DNA from: Arthrobacter sp. AQ5-06
GTDB lineage: Bacteria > Actinomycetota > Actinomycetes > Actinomycetales > Micrococcaceae
NCBI RefSeq assembly: GCF_003287955.1
Contig: NZ_QMKP01000010.1
Span: 1 to 64,000 of the forward strand
DNA length: 64,000 nucleotides
Direction: 5' to 3'
The notes beneath the pieces are model-generated. The model searched no databases and had not been told where the DNA came from. It saw nothing but the letters and a program-made list of their open reading frames with translations. This document shows positions 45,582 through 54,482 of this stretch, piece after piece; the stretch's first letter is position 1, and the number at the start of each line of letters is the position of its first letter. The position numbers and the translations under genes were made by a program.

Positions 45582-46010
45582 ATGAGCGGAATTATTGTTG
45601 TCGGGGTTGACGGCAGCGGGACCGCCAAGAAGGCCGCCGAATCGGCCCGGGATCTCGCCGCCGCCGTGGGCGCCTCGCTGCACGTCGTATCAGCCTTCGA
45701 CAGCGACCGTACCGAGGTCTTCGGCTCGGGCAGCGACCAGTGGATCGTTTCCGACGCCGACGGTGCCGAGCATGTTGCCAAGACAGTGGCCGAGGCCCTG
45801 GCCGGTTCCATCAAGGTGACCTACTCGGCCGCCCGCGGCAAGCCTGCCGATGCGCTCATCAAGGAAGCCGAGCGCCTGGGCGCCAAGATGATCGTGGTGG
45901 GCAACCGGCGGATGCGCGGCATTGGCCGCGTACTGGGAAGCGTGGCCAACAGCGTAGCCCACAATGCCCCGTGCGACGTCTACATCGCCAACACCTACGA
46001 CGCCGACTAA
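45582..46010 (+). CDS. Universal stress protein (single-domain)
   Basis: The 142-residue Usp domain begins GIIVVGVDGSGTAKKA and has the ATP-site GNRRMRGIGRVLGSVANSV, the G-x2-x-x-G-x(9)-G-S pattern. It ends PCDVYIANTYDAD. ATG 45582 has AAGGAG upstream. It follows the aminotransferase gene after 53 bases, but a clear ribosome site and its own terminator suggest independent control. It is the second Usp in the window. Confidence 0.94.
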   Translation: MSGIIVVGVDGSGTAKKAAESARDLAAAVGASLHVVSAFDSDRTEVFGSGSDQWIVSDADGAEHVAKTVAEALAGSIKVTYSAARGKPADALIKEAERLGAKMIVVGNRRMRGIGRVLGSVANSVAHNAPCDVYIANTYDAD

Positions 46011-46015
46011 CTGAC

Positions 46016-46064
46016 AACGGGACACCATGCACCAGCCGCACCGCGGCGGTGCGTGGTGTCCGTT
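46016..46064 (+). terminator. Terminator of the universal stress gene
   Basis: Arms 46016-46033 and 46048-46064 pair over about 17 bp with one bulge and one G-U; GGACACCA-GCACC is the core. CCCACCCCCTTTAAAG follows. Confidence 0.75.
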
Positions 46065-46249
46065 CCCACCCCCTTTAAAGCCGGTTTCAGCACCCGGCAG
46101 GCGATAAAATGGAAGTGCCCTCAACGGAGCGGACAACCACTCTCCACTCCAGCCAAAGGGGCAGAGCGTCCTGCGCGGCAACTGGAAATTCTTCTCGGCC
46201 CTCTCAGACGTGGCCCTGATCCTCGGCGGCCTGACACTTAGGCATACCG

Positions 46250-46858
46250 CTAAAGGAGCCAGCCGCGCAGGAGCCACCACAGGCCGGCCATCACCAGCCC
46301 GCCAAACAGCGATCCGGCCACCACCTGAGCCACGGTGTGCGCGCGGAGCACCACCCGCGACCAACCGACGGCTGGAATCAGCAGCACCAGTGGCAGCCAC
46401 ACCGGCCCCAGCATCAGGACGGAAATAACTGCCGCCGACGACACCGCGGCCGCGTGGCCGCTCATCTTCCAGAAGGGGCTCACGGCGGCCAACACGATGA
46501 TGCCGGCGACGATGGCCAGCACCATGACCATCACGCTTCGCGGCGCACCGGCGGCTTGCAGCACCACCAGGCCTGCGACCACAGACCCTAGCGCCATCAG
46601 CAGCACGGGCGCGCGCTGTTTGCGGTTACTGACGTGGTGGTCCGTGACCTTGCCCAGCCTCACGAGCCCGAGGAGCACGAACAGCGGCAGCACGCACACA
46701 AACAGCGCAGCCAAGGCTCCATACCCGATGGTGCCAGGGAATCCGGCCTCGACCAAAGGGCTAAAAAGCAGCTGAAGCGTCACCACTACCGGCGGTTGGA
46801 AGACCTCTGTCAGCCATCTGGCTGTCCGGTTCCTGGACCGAATGGCAGTTTGGTTCAC
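46250..46858 (-). CDS. PAP2 family phosphatase-like membrane protein
   Basis: The 202-residue protein has five to six helices. The PAP2 core appears as KVTDHHVSNRKQR (motif 1 region), KMSGHAAAVSSA (motif 2, catalytic His in SGH) and SRVVLRAHTVAQVVAGSLFG (motif 3 R-x5-H-x3-Q). The usual final Asp of motif 3 is replaced by Gln, and motif 1 lacks the canonical R-P, so phosphatase activity is not certain. GTG 46858 is the best start, 29 bases after the E2 stop; the ribosome site is weak. It is probably the end of the 2-oxoacid dehydrogenase transcript. Confidence 0.78.
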   Translation of the reverse strand: MNQTAIRSRNRTARWLTEVFQPPVVVTLQLLFSPLVEAGFPGTIGYGALAALFVCVLPLFVLLGLVRLGKVTDHHVSNRKQRAPVLLMALGSVVAGLVVLQAAGAPRSVMVMVLAIVAGIIVLAAVSPFWKMSGHAAAVSSAAVISVLMLGPVWLPLVLLIPAVGWSRVVLRAHTVAQVVAGSLFGGLVMAGLWWLLRGWLL

Positions 46859-46886
46859 GGTATCGATGCTCGTGGTCCCGGCGTAC

Positions 46887-48383
46887 CTAGTCCAGCAGGA
46901 GCGCTGGCTCCTCAAGGATCGCGGCGACGTCGGCCATAAAGCGGGCGGACAAGTCGCCGTCCACCACCCGGTGGTCAAACGAGCCGCCGAGCGTGGTGAT
47001 CCAGCGCGGAATGACTTCGCCGTCCAGGACCCATGGCTTCTGCTTGATGGTTCCGAAAGCCACAATTGCCACTTCGCCCGGGTTGATGATCGGCGTTCCC
47101 GTATCGATCCCCAGCGCACCGATGTTGGTGATGGTGAGAGTTCCACCCTGCATTTCGGCGGGCTGTGTCTTGCCCGCCCGGGCTGTGGTTGCCAGGCCGT
47201 TCAGAGCCAGCGCCAGCTCCTTGAGCGACAGGTCCTGCGCGTCCTTGATATTCGGGACCATCAGCCCTCGCGGGGTGGCTGCGGCGATGCCCAGGTTCAT
47301 GTAGTGCTTGACCTGGATCTCGGCGGCGTCGGTCCCGTCCACGTTGTCCACCCAGGTGGCGTTGACGCTGGGGTTCCTGGCCGCAGCCCAAATGACAGCC
47401 TTGGCAAGGATCAGCAGCGGCGAAACCCTGATCCCCTCAAAGTCGCGTGAAGCCTTCAGTCGCTTGACGAATTCCATGGTGCGGCTGGCATCAACATCAA
47501 CAAAGATGCTCACGTGCGGCGCTGAGAAAGCCGACTCGACCATCGCCTTGGCCGTCGCCTTGCGGACGCCCTTGACCGGAATTCGTTCAATCCGCTGGTC
47601 CTGGGGCTTGCCTGCCTTGCCCCAGAACCCCTCGGCCTGATCCAGCTCTGCGTCGCGCTGGGCCTGGTAGCTGACCAGGTCCTCGCGCGTGACTTCGCCC
47701 CGCGAGCCGGTGGCCACCACATCGGCGAGGTCAATCCCCAGATCCCGGGCGATCTTGCGGACCGGAGGCTTGGCCAGGACGCGGTTCACGAGGCCAGTGA
47801 TCGTTCCGCCGAGAGTGGGTCGGTTATCGACGGCTTCAGTCTCGACAGGCTGGACCGCGGGATTCCCTGGCCGAGCTTGCGAGGTTAGGGAGCGGTTGGG
47901 GAGCGAAATCGCGGGAGCGCCGGTCCGGGTCTCGACAGGCTCGACCGCCTGAACCGGGGCGGCGGGTGCCGCCTTCCGGGGACGGCGCTTGACGGCGTCG
48001 GCCTTAGGGCCCGACCCCACCAGCGGACCGCCGGCCAGGGCACTGCCCGAGGTGCCGGCGTCGTCCGCGGGAAGCTTGCCGTACAACGGCTGGACCGGAG
48101 TCGCGGGGGCCGGGACATCGGCCGGCGTCGGGTCGCCGGAGACGGCGTCAGAGACGCTGATGATGGCGGTTCCGACGTCGATGGTCACGCCCTCGGGAAC
48201 CAGCAGTTCGGTGACGGTGCCGGCGAAGGGGGACGGCAGCTCAACGAGCGACTTGGCGGTCTCGATCTCGCACAGGACGTCATTAATGGCAACGGTGTCC
48301 CCCGGCTTCACCTTCCAGGAGACGATTTCCGCCTCGGTAAGGCCTTCGCCCACGTCGGGCAGGTTGAACTTGTTCAGAGTCAT
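46887..48383 (-). CDS. Dihydrolipoamide acyltransferase (E2) of a 2-oxoacid dehydrogenase
   Basis: The 498-residue protein has a lipoyl domain at residues 2-78 with acceptor Lys44 in [11 protein letters not shown] long linker (80-200) leads to a peripheral-subunit-binding domain (204-240) and the catalytic acetyltransferase-type core, ending with [14 protein letters not shown], the active-site His and Asp. It belongs to the branched-chain-type complex with the two E1 genes upstream; E3 is not encoded here. The linker contains VEPVET and VQPVET exactly 30 residues apart. Their DNA (47839-47856 and 47929-47946) matches a REP-like repeat, implying repeat insertion into the linker. Confidence 0.94.
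   Translation of the reverse strand: MTLNKFNLPDVGEGLTEAEIVSWKVKPGDTVAINDVLCEIETAKSLVELPSPFAGTVTELLVPEGVTIDVGTAIISVSDAVSGDPTPADVPAPATPVQPLYGKLPADDAGTSGSALAGGPLVGSGPKADAVKRRPRKAAPAAPVQAVEPVETRTGAPAISLPNRSLTSQARPGNPAVQPVETEAVDNRPTLGGTITGLVNRVLAKPPVRKIARDLGIDLADVVATGSRGEVTREDLVSYQAQRDAELDQAEGFWGKAGKPQDQRIERIPVKGVRKATAKAMVESAFSAPHVSIFVDVDASRTMEFVKRLKASRDFEGIRVSPLLILAKAVIWAAARNPSVNATWVDNVDGTDAAEIQVKHYMNLGIAAATPRGLMVPNIKDAQDLSLKELALALNGLATTARAGKTQPAEMQGGTLTITNIGALGIDTGTPIINPGEVAIVAFGTIKQKPWVLDGEVIPRWITTLGGSFDHRVVDGDLSARFMADVAAILEEPALLLD
47839..47946. repeat. Two REP-like units inside the E2 linker
   Basis: GTCTCGACAGGCTGGACC (47839-47856) and GTCTCGACAGGCTCGACC (47929-47946) differ by one base and lie 90 bases apart, in frame. 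Between them is CCGAGCTTGCGAGGTTAGGG, which resembles the inverted half of the same element type. I associate a GGTCTCGACAGGCTCGACCACCGG-like repeat with intergenic REP elements of Micrococcales; that is recalled, not searched. Confidence 0.6.
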
Positions 48384-48441
48384 GGTGTCCTCTTTCGCGG
48401 CAAGCGTGAGCGGGAAGCGTGAGCGGGAAAGGTGCCTGCGC

Positions 48442-49422
48442 CTAGTAGGCCAGGGCGCGGTCCAGCGCCTCGAGGATGCGGTCGATGTCGGGGAGGTAGT
48501 CTTCCTCCACTTTCGCCACCGGGTACGGCATGTGGAAGCCGCCCACACGGATCACGGGTGCTTCCAGCGCAAGGAACGCCCGCTCACTAACGCGGGCTGC
48601 GATCTCGCCCCCGATGCCGCCGAAGGTTGGTGCCTCGTGCGCCACAACGAGCCGGCCTGTCTTCTTGGCGGACGCCGTGACGGTGTCGAAGTCGATCGGC
48701 GAAATGGAGCGCAGGTCGATGACCTCGATGCTGTGGCCGTCCTCGGCAGCGGCGTCGGCAGCGGCAAGGGCCACCGGCACGAGCGGTCCGTAGGCCACCA
48801 CTGTGGCGTCCGTGCCCTCGCGGAGCACATGCGCTTTGAAGGGATCGGCCGAAGCGCCGGGCGAATCGGTGTCGACCTCGCCCTTGAGCCAGTAGCGGCG
48901 CTTGGGTTCAAAGACGATCACTGGGTCTTGGCACTCCACTGCCTGCCGGATCATCCAATATGCGTCGTGGGCGTTGGACGGTGTGATGATCCGCAGGCCG
49001 GCCGTGTGGGCGAACAGCGCCTCCGGTGATTCCGAGTGGTGCTCAATGGAGCCGATACCGCCGCCGTAAGGGATCCGCACAACGACGGGAACGGTGAGGT
49101 TGCCGTTGCTGCGGGCGTGCATCTTGGCCAGCTGGGTGGTGATCTGGTTGAAGCCGGGGAAAACAAACCCGTCAAACTGGATCTCGCAGACGGGCAGGTA
49201 GCCGCGCAGGGCAAGGCCGATGGCTGTGCCGATGATGCCGGACTCCGCGAGCGGCGTGTCCACCACACGGTCCGCGCCAAACTCCGCGAGGAGGCCGTCG
49301 GTGACGCGGTAGACGCCGCCCAAGGCCCCGATGTCCTCGCCCATGAGCAGGGTCCGCGGGTTGTTGTCCAGGGTGGCGCGCAGGCCCTCGTTAATGGCCT
49401 TGGCTATGGTCATGGTGGTCAT
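48442..49422 (-). CDS. 2-Oxoacid dehydrogenase E1 beta subunit (branched-chain type)
   Basis: The 326-residue protein has the E1 beta landmarks: [36 protein letters not shown] and [15 protein letters not shown], plus [20 protein letters not shown]. With the alpha subunit it decarboxylates a 2-oxoacid on thiamine diphosphate. The SGGGI-x-S-x-E-H-H-S pattern fits the branched-chain (2-oxoisovalerate) rather than the pyruvate group. The ATG overlaps the alpha-subunit stop by one base (TGATG). Confidence 0.94.
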   Translation of the reverse strand: MTTMTIAKAINEGLRATLDNNPRTLLMGEDIGALGGVYRVTDGLLAEFGADRVVDTPLAESGIIGTAIGLALRGYLPVCEIQFDGFVFPGFNQITTQLAKMHARSNGNLTVPVVVRIPYGGGIGSIEHHSESPEALFAHTAGLRIITPSNAHDAYWMIRQAVECQDPVIVFEPKRRYWLKGEVDTDSPGASADPFKAHVLREGTDATVVAYGPLVPVALAAADAAAEDGHSIEVIDLRSISPIDFDTVTASAKKTGRLVVAHEAPTFGGIGGEIAARVSERAFLALEAPVIRVGGFHMPYPVAKVEEDYLPDIDRILEALDRALAY

Positions 49423-50690
49423 CAGCGGGCCACTCCTGTCGATGCTTCATCGGGGTCCGCGCTGTCGCGCTCCGGCGTTTCGGCGAACCCTGCGCTGTAT
49501 TCCTCAAACCAGGCCAGCTCCTCGGCCACCAGGGGGTGGGCTTCGACGTAGGTGTTGGCGAAGGCGGTCCGGATGTCCGGGGTCTCGAGGTCGTAGGTGG
49601 TCTTGCGGACATAGGCGGCGAGTTCGTCGCCGTCGGCCTTGACCTGTTCAAAGAACGCGTCGTCGGCAAGTCCCTCGGCCCGCAGGTACTTTTCCAGGCG
49701 GTCAAGCGGGTCTTTGGCGCGCCACAGGGTTTCCTCGGCGGATTCGCGGTACTTCGTGGGGTCATCAGCTGTGGTGTGCGCACCGACGCGGTACGTGAAC
49801 GCCTCGATCAGCACCGGGCCCTTGCCCTCGCGGGCATGTTCGAGCGCCCACTCGGTCACGGCATGGACGGCGATCACATCGTTCCCGTCCACCCGGACTC
49901 CCGGGAAACCGTACCCCTTGGCACGGTTGGACAGCGGAATTCGGGTCTGCACCGAGCTGGGAACGGAGATGGCCCAGTGGTTGTTCTGGCAGAAGAACAC
50001 CACCGGCGCGTTGTAGGAGGAGGCGAAGACCATGGATTCGTGGACGTCGCCCTCGGAACTGGCACCGTCACCGAAGTAGACCACCACAGCGGCCTTCGGC
50101 TCTGCGGGCCGGTCCAGCGCCCCATCCACGCCGACTGCAGCGGCCGCGAGCTTCTGGTCCCGCTGGATCCCCATGGCGTACCCGACGGCGTGCGGTGTCT
50201 GCGCGGCGAGGACCAGGGTGTAGAGATGGAAGTTGGTGTCCTTCGGGTTCCAGCCACCGTTCGAGACGCCGCGGAACTGGCGCAGGAGCTCCGCGAGGTC
50301 CACATTGCGGGTCAGCGCCACGCCATGCTCGCGGTAGGTGGGGAAGATGTAGTCCTGCGGCTGGCTGGCCCGCCCGGAGCCGATCTGCGCGGCCTCCTGG
50401 CCGGTCAGCGGGACCCACAGCGCCAGCTGGCCTTGGCGCTGGAGTGCGGTTGCCTCCACATCAAAGCGGCGGATCTTGGCCATGTCAGCGTAGAAGCCAC
50501 ACAGCTTTTCACCGTCCAGCCGCTCGGCGTACGCCGAGAAAACCGGGTCTGTCCCCAGGGTCCCGTCAGGCGCCAGCAGCTGCACCATAGGCTCGGCCGG
50601 GTTGCCCAGTTGGGCCTCGGCCGCGGCCTCGAGCTGGTCGTCTGCCGCTGTCTCATCGAACTCGGTGGAGGGCAGATGTGTGGCGCCCAT
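49422..50690 (-). CDS. 2-Oxoacid dehydrogenase E1 alpha subunit (branched-chain type)
   Basis: The 422-residue protein has thiamine-diphosphate motif FGDGASSEGDVHESMVFASSYNAPVVFFCQNN (Gly-Asp-Gly to Asn-Asn, cited here by its ends GDGASSEGD and FFCQNN). A phosphorylation-loop-like AFTYRVGAHTTADDPTKYR follows. The long N-terminal segment PVFSAYAERLDGEKLCGFY is typical of actinobacterial BCKDH/pyruvate alpha subunits. ATG 50690 follows AAGGAG. It starts the operon E1 alpha-E1 beta-E2-(PAP2), behind a nested palindrome. Confidence 0.95.
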   Translation of the reverse strand: MGATHLPSTEFDETAADDQLEAAAEAQLGNPAEPMVQLLAPDGTLGTDPVFSAYAERLDGEKLCGFYADMAKIRRFDVEATALQRQGQLALWVPLTGQEAAQIGSGRASQPQDYIFPTYREHGVALTRNVDLAELLRQFRGVSNGGWNPKDTNFHLYTLVLAAQTPHAVGYAMGIQRDQKLAAAAVGVDGALDRPAEPKAAVVVYFGDGASSEGDVHESMVFASSYNAPVVFFCQNNHWAISVPSSVQTRIPLSNRAKGYGFPGVRVDGNDVIAVHAVTEWALEHAREGKGPVLIEAFTYRVGAHTTADDPTKYRESAEETLWRAKDPLDRLEKYLRAEGLADDAFFEQVKADGDELAAYVRKTTYDLETPDIRTAFANTYVEAHPLVAEELAWFEEYSAGFAETPERDSADPDEASTGVAR

Positions 50691-50739
50691 ACCGTCTCCT
50701 TGCTTGCCGCATGCGGATGCATTTGCAATGTCGCTGGGA

Positions 50740-50779
50740 TATATGCCACTTAAGGAATGCATTCCTCTGCTGGCATATA
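50740..50779. promoter_or_regulatory. Nested concentric dyads upstream of the 2-oxoacid dehydrogenase operon
   Basis: The exact 14-base palindrome AGGAATGCATTCCT (50753-50766) is centred at 50759.5. Around it, TATATGCCA (50740-50748) pairs with TGGCATATA (50771-50779) about the same centre. It lies 50 bases upstream of the E1 alpha ATG and next to A+T-rich promoter-like sequence (TATAAATTGG). Such a large symmetric site suggests a dimer or tetramer of an Lrp/AsnC, GntR or BkdR-type regulator. Confidence 0.65.
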
Positions 50780-50840
50780 AATTGGCTTACTGATCCTTAC
50801 TTTATCTTCAGTAGGTGCCGCTCCTGATACATGTTAAGCG

Positions 50841-51959
50841 CTAGGAACGTCGTGGCGCCTTTGTATAGTTCGCACAGAGCTCGAGGAAGCGGCTGTTGGC
50901 CTCGGGCTCGCCGATGCTGACCCGCACGCCTTCACCGCCGAAAGCGCGTACCGACAGCGCCTGTGCGCCCGCCAGCTCGGCAAATTCTGAGCTGTTTTCG
51001 CCCAGGTTCAACCAGACGAAGTTGCCCTGCGCCTCGGGTACAAACCAGCCGAGTTCACGCAGCCCGGAGGTTACCCGGGTTCGTTCGTCCACAATGCTTT
51101 GTACCCTTTCTACAACCAGCGGGTAATTCTGCAGCGAGACAATGGCGGCCTGTTCGGCGATCTGTGACACGGCGAAGGGCGTGGCCGCCACGCGCAAGTG
51201 CTGGGTCAATCCGGGGTTCGAAACGCTGTAGCCCACGCGGAGGCCCGCCAGCCCGTGCGCCTTGGAGAACGTCCGGAGCACCACAACGTTCGCGTATTTG
51301 CGGTACATCGCGATGCCGTCCACGCCATCGTTGGCCCGGACGAACTCCTGGTAGGCCTCATCAATAACCACCACGACGCCGGACGGGACCGCCTGGATGA
51401 ACCGCTCCGTTTCGGCAGTGGTCAGGATGGGACCGGTGGGGTTGTTCGGGGTGCAGAGCAGGATGACCCTGGTGCGGACCGTGACGGCTGCAGCCATGGC
51501 ATCCAGGTCGTGACGTCCCTCTGCCGTCAGCGGGATGCGGACGCTTTCCGCGCCCACCAGGCCCACGCTGATGGGGTAGGCCTCGAAGGAGCGCCACGCA
51601 TAGATCACTTCGTCCGCTTTGCCGTCGTCGTTCTGGCCGGCGAACGTGGACAGCAGCTGGTTGAGGGCGCCGAGGCTTCCGGCGCCCGTGACCACGTCCT
51701 CGGCTGGCACCGCCAGGAACTCGGCGAGCGCCGCACGAAGCTTGCTGCTGAGAGGGTCGGGGTAGCGATTGAAGTCCGTCTGGTTGGAAATCGCCTCCAG
51801 CACTGCCGGAAGAGGGGGCAGGGGGTTCTCGTTGGAGGAGAGCTTGTAGCTGGCCAGCCCATCCACGGCGACGGGAGGCTTTCCTGCGGCGTAGCGGGGA
51901 AGCCGGCCAACCACTGGGCGCGGCCGGATTTCGCCAGGCAGGATCTCTGATGAAGTCAT
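50841..51959 (-). CDS. HisC-type aminotransferase (histidinol-phosphate/aromatic)
   Basis: The 372-residue fold-type I PLP enzyme shows YKLSSNENPLPPLP near the N-terminus, GAGSLGALNQLL, CTPNNPTGPIL, DEAYQEFV and Schiff-base Lys in TFSKAHGLAGLRVGY. HisC and actinobacterial aromatic aminotransferase PatA share all of these, so the substrate is left open. No other his genes are near; the 2-oxoacid dehydrogenase operon lies next to it on the same strand but behind its own operator. ATG 51959 has no good ribosome site; TACGCT seven bases upstream could be a -10 box of a leaderless mRNA. Confidence 0.9.
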   Translation of the reverse strand: MTSSEILPGEIRPRPVVGRLPRYAAGKPPVAVDGLASYKLSSNENPLPPLPAVLEAISNQTDFNRYPDPLSSKLRAALAEFLAVPAEDVVTGAGSLGALNQLLSTFAGQNDDGKADEVIYAWRSFEAYPISVGLVGAESVRIPLTAEGRHDLDAMAAAVTVRTRVILLCTPNNPTGPILTTAETERFIQAVPSGVVVVIDEAYQEFVRANDGVDGIAMYRKYANVVVLRTFSKAHGLAGLRVGYSVSNPGLTQHLRVAATPFAVSQIAEQAAIVSLQNYPLVVERVQSIVDERTRVTSGLRELGWFVPEAQGNFVWLNLGENSSEFAELAGAQALSVRAFGGEGVRVSIGEPEANSRFLELCANYTKAPRRS

Positions 51960-52042
51960 GCAAACTAGCGTACTTCGCCCGAACGGCACGGGCCGGGCAG
52001 GCGCCCAGGCGGGGCTCAGGGGCAGTGTGACAGCATGGGCGT

Positions 52043-52471
52043 ATGCGCTCATTTATTGTTCGAGTCCTCATTAGCGGGCTGGCCCTCTGGATTGCCAGCT
52101 GGATACTGCCGGGCCTGGATATCTCTACTTTGGCCACTACCGAGGCGGTGGCCAACACGGGCGTAACGCAGGGCACGGAGACCATCGGCCTCATTCTCGC
52201 GTACCTGTTCATCGGGTTAATCTTCGGCGTGGTGAACGCGTTTGTCCGCCCCCTGGTCAGCTTCCTGTCCTTGCCCATCACCATCCTCACGCTGGGCCTG
52301 TTCACCATCGTCATCAACGCCGCCATGCTGTATCTGACGTCCTGGCTCAGCAGTTACACGCCGGTGCATTTCACCATCGACTCGTTCTTTTGGACGGCGG
52401 TCCTGGCGGCCATCATCATCACGCTCATTTCGCTGGTGGCGGGCAGGGTGCCGGGCGGCCGTCGGCGCTAA
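52043..52471 (+). CDS. Phage-holin superfamily IV (mycobacterial 4-TMS) membrane protein
   Basis: The 142-residue protein has four helices: LISGLALWIASWILPGL, LILAYLFIGLIFGVVNAFVRP, LSLPITILTLGLFTIVINAAML and a last one ending AAIIITLISLVAGR. The NAFVRPLVSFLSLPITILTLGLF stretch (recognised by its NxxxRP...LPxTxLTLGLF pattern) is diagnostic for PF04020. Despite the name these are chromosomal membrane proteins of unknown role; nothing phage-like is nearby. It diverges from the HisC-type gene. Confidence 0.9.
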   Translation: MRSFIVRVLISGLALWIASWILPGLDISTLATTEAVANTGVTQGTETIGLILAYLFIGLIFGVVNAFVRPLVSFLSLPITILTLGLFTIVINAAMLYLTSWLSSYTPVHFTIDSFFWTAVLAAIIITLISLVAGRVPGGRRR

Positions 52472-52501
52472 CACCGGGACAGATTCGCTCAGCGGCGCTG
52501 C

Positions 52502-53992
52502 TCAGCGGTGTCGCTCGGCGTACCGGCTTCCGGACGATACCGGCCGGTCCGCTTCTGGCGGTTGCGGCGGGGATTGCGGCATGGGCGTCGGCTCCGGCCC
52601 GCGCACGCTCGCCGGCTCGGGGGGCTTCGTTCGCGTCAGTGCGAAGCGTGTGGCCGTTGCCGTGCCGCCGGCTCCCAGCACGCCGGCAAGAACCGCGGTT
52701 GACGCCATGAGGGAGGGATCGTCGCTCTCCGCGACGAGCCGCGCGCCTCCCGTGTAGTTGCTGAGCCGATGGCCCGGACCAATACCGAATTCGTCACCTT
52801 CGGGCGTGGTTACAGGGTTGTTGAGGGTCACCGTAACCCGGTTTCCGGCGTCCGGGTTCGGTGTGCCGTCAGTTCCGGGCACCCAGTCCTGCCTGTGCTC
52901 CAGATGGAGGGCAGTGACGTCGGCGTCCGGAACAATGCCACCTACGGGGGACCCTGCCGTGAGCACATATTTCATGTCGTACTCGCTGAGGAACAGTTCG
53001 TCCGCGGCGAGGTTCATGGCATGGATTCCCCCTTGGCTGTAGCCGACGGCCACTACTGGCGATCCTTTCTCGGCGCCAGTGGCCCGCAAAGCCTCCAGCA
53101 CGGCCGCGTTGACTTCCGCGGAGCGGTGACCCAAACCTTCAACGATGCCCGCTTCATCGAAGGGGTTGGCCCCGCCCAGTTCACCGCCCGCCTGCGTTCC
53201 GGGAATGACCACCACGTAGGCCTTCTGTCCCCCGTTATCCACCTCGATGACTTCCACGTAGCCCTCACCTCGCTCACCGATGACCCGCGCCCGTTCAAGC
53301 AGCGCGGCCAGAGAACCATCGAATTCAACAGACAGCGTCTCCTTCCGGTCCACCGTCACCGGACGCGGCTGCAGGATACGGACGGAACTTCCTGCCGCGC
53401 CATTGAGCAAAGGAACGGCGGACGCGACGTGCCTGCCGGCCGCCATGTCTACCCCGAGTGCCACGAAAAAGCGCTCCGGCGAGACTGCCAGCAAGGCAGC
53501 CATGGCCAAGGGGCCAGTGGCGAGTTCCGCGACTTCCCTGTTGGGAACAAAGCCCAACCCGAGATCTACCGCTTGCCGACCGAGAGTTTCGGTGCTGGTC
53601 AGGCCGCCGCCCATACCGCGCGAGAAACCCTCCCATGCTTCCGCCGTCTCGTAGTCCCTTTTGCAGTCCCGTACCTGCTGGCTGACGCGCTGCAGCTCCG
53701 TCCTGACCGCCTGGACGCTCCACTGCGCCTCTCCGACGCCGATCAGGGCCGCCGTGCCGGTGGGACGCGCTTCGTCCTGGTACCGGCACAGGTCTTCCCA
53801 GATGCGGCGAACCTCCACTTCCACGGCAGCCAACTCCTCCGCAGCGGCGTCGAGCTTTTCGGCGCCGCCCATGAGTTCCTCCAACTGAAAACTGATTCCG
53901 CCAACGCCGCCTCTGATTTCCAGGCCCCCGTCCATGGCAGGCCCTGTCAGCTGGATTGGTCCGCCGCTGCCCGACGGCGTCACCTCGCCCAT
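52502..53992 (-). CDS. Alpha/beta-hydrolase effector with WXG-like N-terminus
   Basis: The 496-residue protein has residues 30-125 helical with a W-rich turn (IWEDLCRYQ, EAQWSVQ), resembling WXG/LXG heads. A Gly-rich stretch follows, then from about 215 an alpha/beta hydrolase with VVVIPGTQAGG and nucleophile Ser319 in GYSQGG; late Asp/His candidates are in DWVPGTDG and GPGHRLSNY. There is no signal peptide; the C-terminus is Pro-rich. The start overlaps the stop of the small WXG-type gene by one base (TGATG). Inferred: a secreted or surface lipase/esterase exported by a type VII-like route, not proven. Confidence 0.7.
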   Translation of the reverse strand: MGEVTPSGSGGPIQLTGPAMDGGLEIRGGVGGISFQLEELMGGAEKLDAAAEELAAVEVEVRRIWEDLCRYQDEARPTGTAALIGVGEAQWSVQAVRTELQRVSQQVRDCKRDYETAEAWEGFSRGMGGGLTSTETLGRQAVDLGLGFVPNREVAELATGPLAMAALLAVSPERFFVALGVDMAAGRHVASAVPLLNGAAGSSVRILQPRPVTVDRKETLSVEFDGSLAALLERARVIGERGEGYVEVIEVDNGGQKAYVVVIPGTQAGGELGGANPFDEAGIVEGLGHRSAEVNAAVLEALRATGAEKGSPVVAVGYSQGGIHAMNLAADELFLSEYDMKYVLTAGSPVGGIVPDADVTALHLEHRQDWVPGTDGTPNPDAGNRVTVTLNNPVTTPEGDEFGIGPGHRLSNYTGGARLVAESDDPSLMASTAVLAGVLGAGGTATATRFALTRTKPPEPASVRGPEPTPMPQSPPQPPEADRPVSSGSRYAERHR

Positions 53993-54294
53993 CAGTACCG
54001 CCCCGCTTGGTTGCCGGCCGAAGTTCCCACCGCCTGCGCATGGCGTCTCACCGAAGCCAATGCATCCTCGAGCCGCACGCGCGCAGTTCCAAGCGCCACC
54101 TCCTGGAGGGCTACCGAATTCCGGTATGCCCGCCCCGCGGGCGACTGCCAGTCCAGGAGCTGGATCTCGCGAAAGCCGCCGAGGACCTTTTCCACCCTTC
54201 CCAAGCAAAGGTCAACCCGGGCCGCCAACTGCTGAACCTCATAACCGCGGGACATGCATGCCGCCATGTCCGCTGCCGTCACGTCAGTGCCCAT
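53992..54294 (-). CDS. Small WXG100-type protein
   Basis: The 100-residue, all-helical protein has a central turn LDWQSPAGRAYR with Trp49 (W-x-S in place of W-x-G). N-terminal helix residues 5-42 and a C-terminal helix 55-88 complete the hairpin. It is similar to small ESX-type partners. It is coupled to the hydrolase gene (TGATG), so the two products are probably made in equal amounts and may associate. Confidence 0.65.
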   Translation of the reverse strand: MGTDVTAADMAACMSRGYEVQQLAARVDLCLGRVEKVLGGFREIQLLDWQSPAGRAYRNSVALQEVALGTARVRLEDALASVRRHAQAVGTSAGNQAGRY

Positions 54295-54482
54295 GCCTGT
54301 TCCCCCTCCCGGGTACCCGTACGAATATCTGATCCGTCAACGACCCTGTCTGAACCCCGACGCTACGGAAAGCCGCCCACACGGCGGAAGCACCGCCGTC
54401 GGCTATGTGGACAAGTCACGCCGCTGTTCACATCAGACGGACCGCTTAAGCGGCAGTGAAGAGTTCATGAAACAATCAGCAC

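Noticed and set aside
46108..46249. Possible short coding remnant (GNWKFFSALSDVALILGG in one plus frame) between the stress-protein terminator and PAP2
   Set aside because: It has no start codon or ribosome site in frame and no family I recognise; it runs on antisense into the PAP2 gene.
52043..52471. Prophage suggested by the holin-family gene
   Set aside because: This holin superfamily is chromosomal in many actinobacteria, and there are no integrase, lysin, capsid or attachment-site signs nearby.
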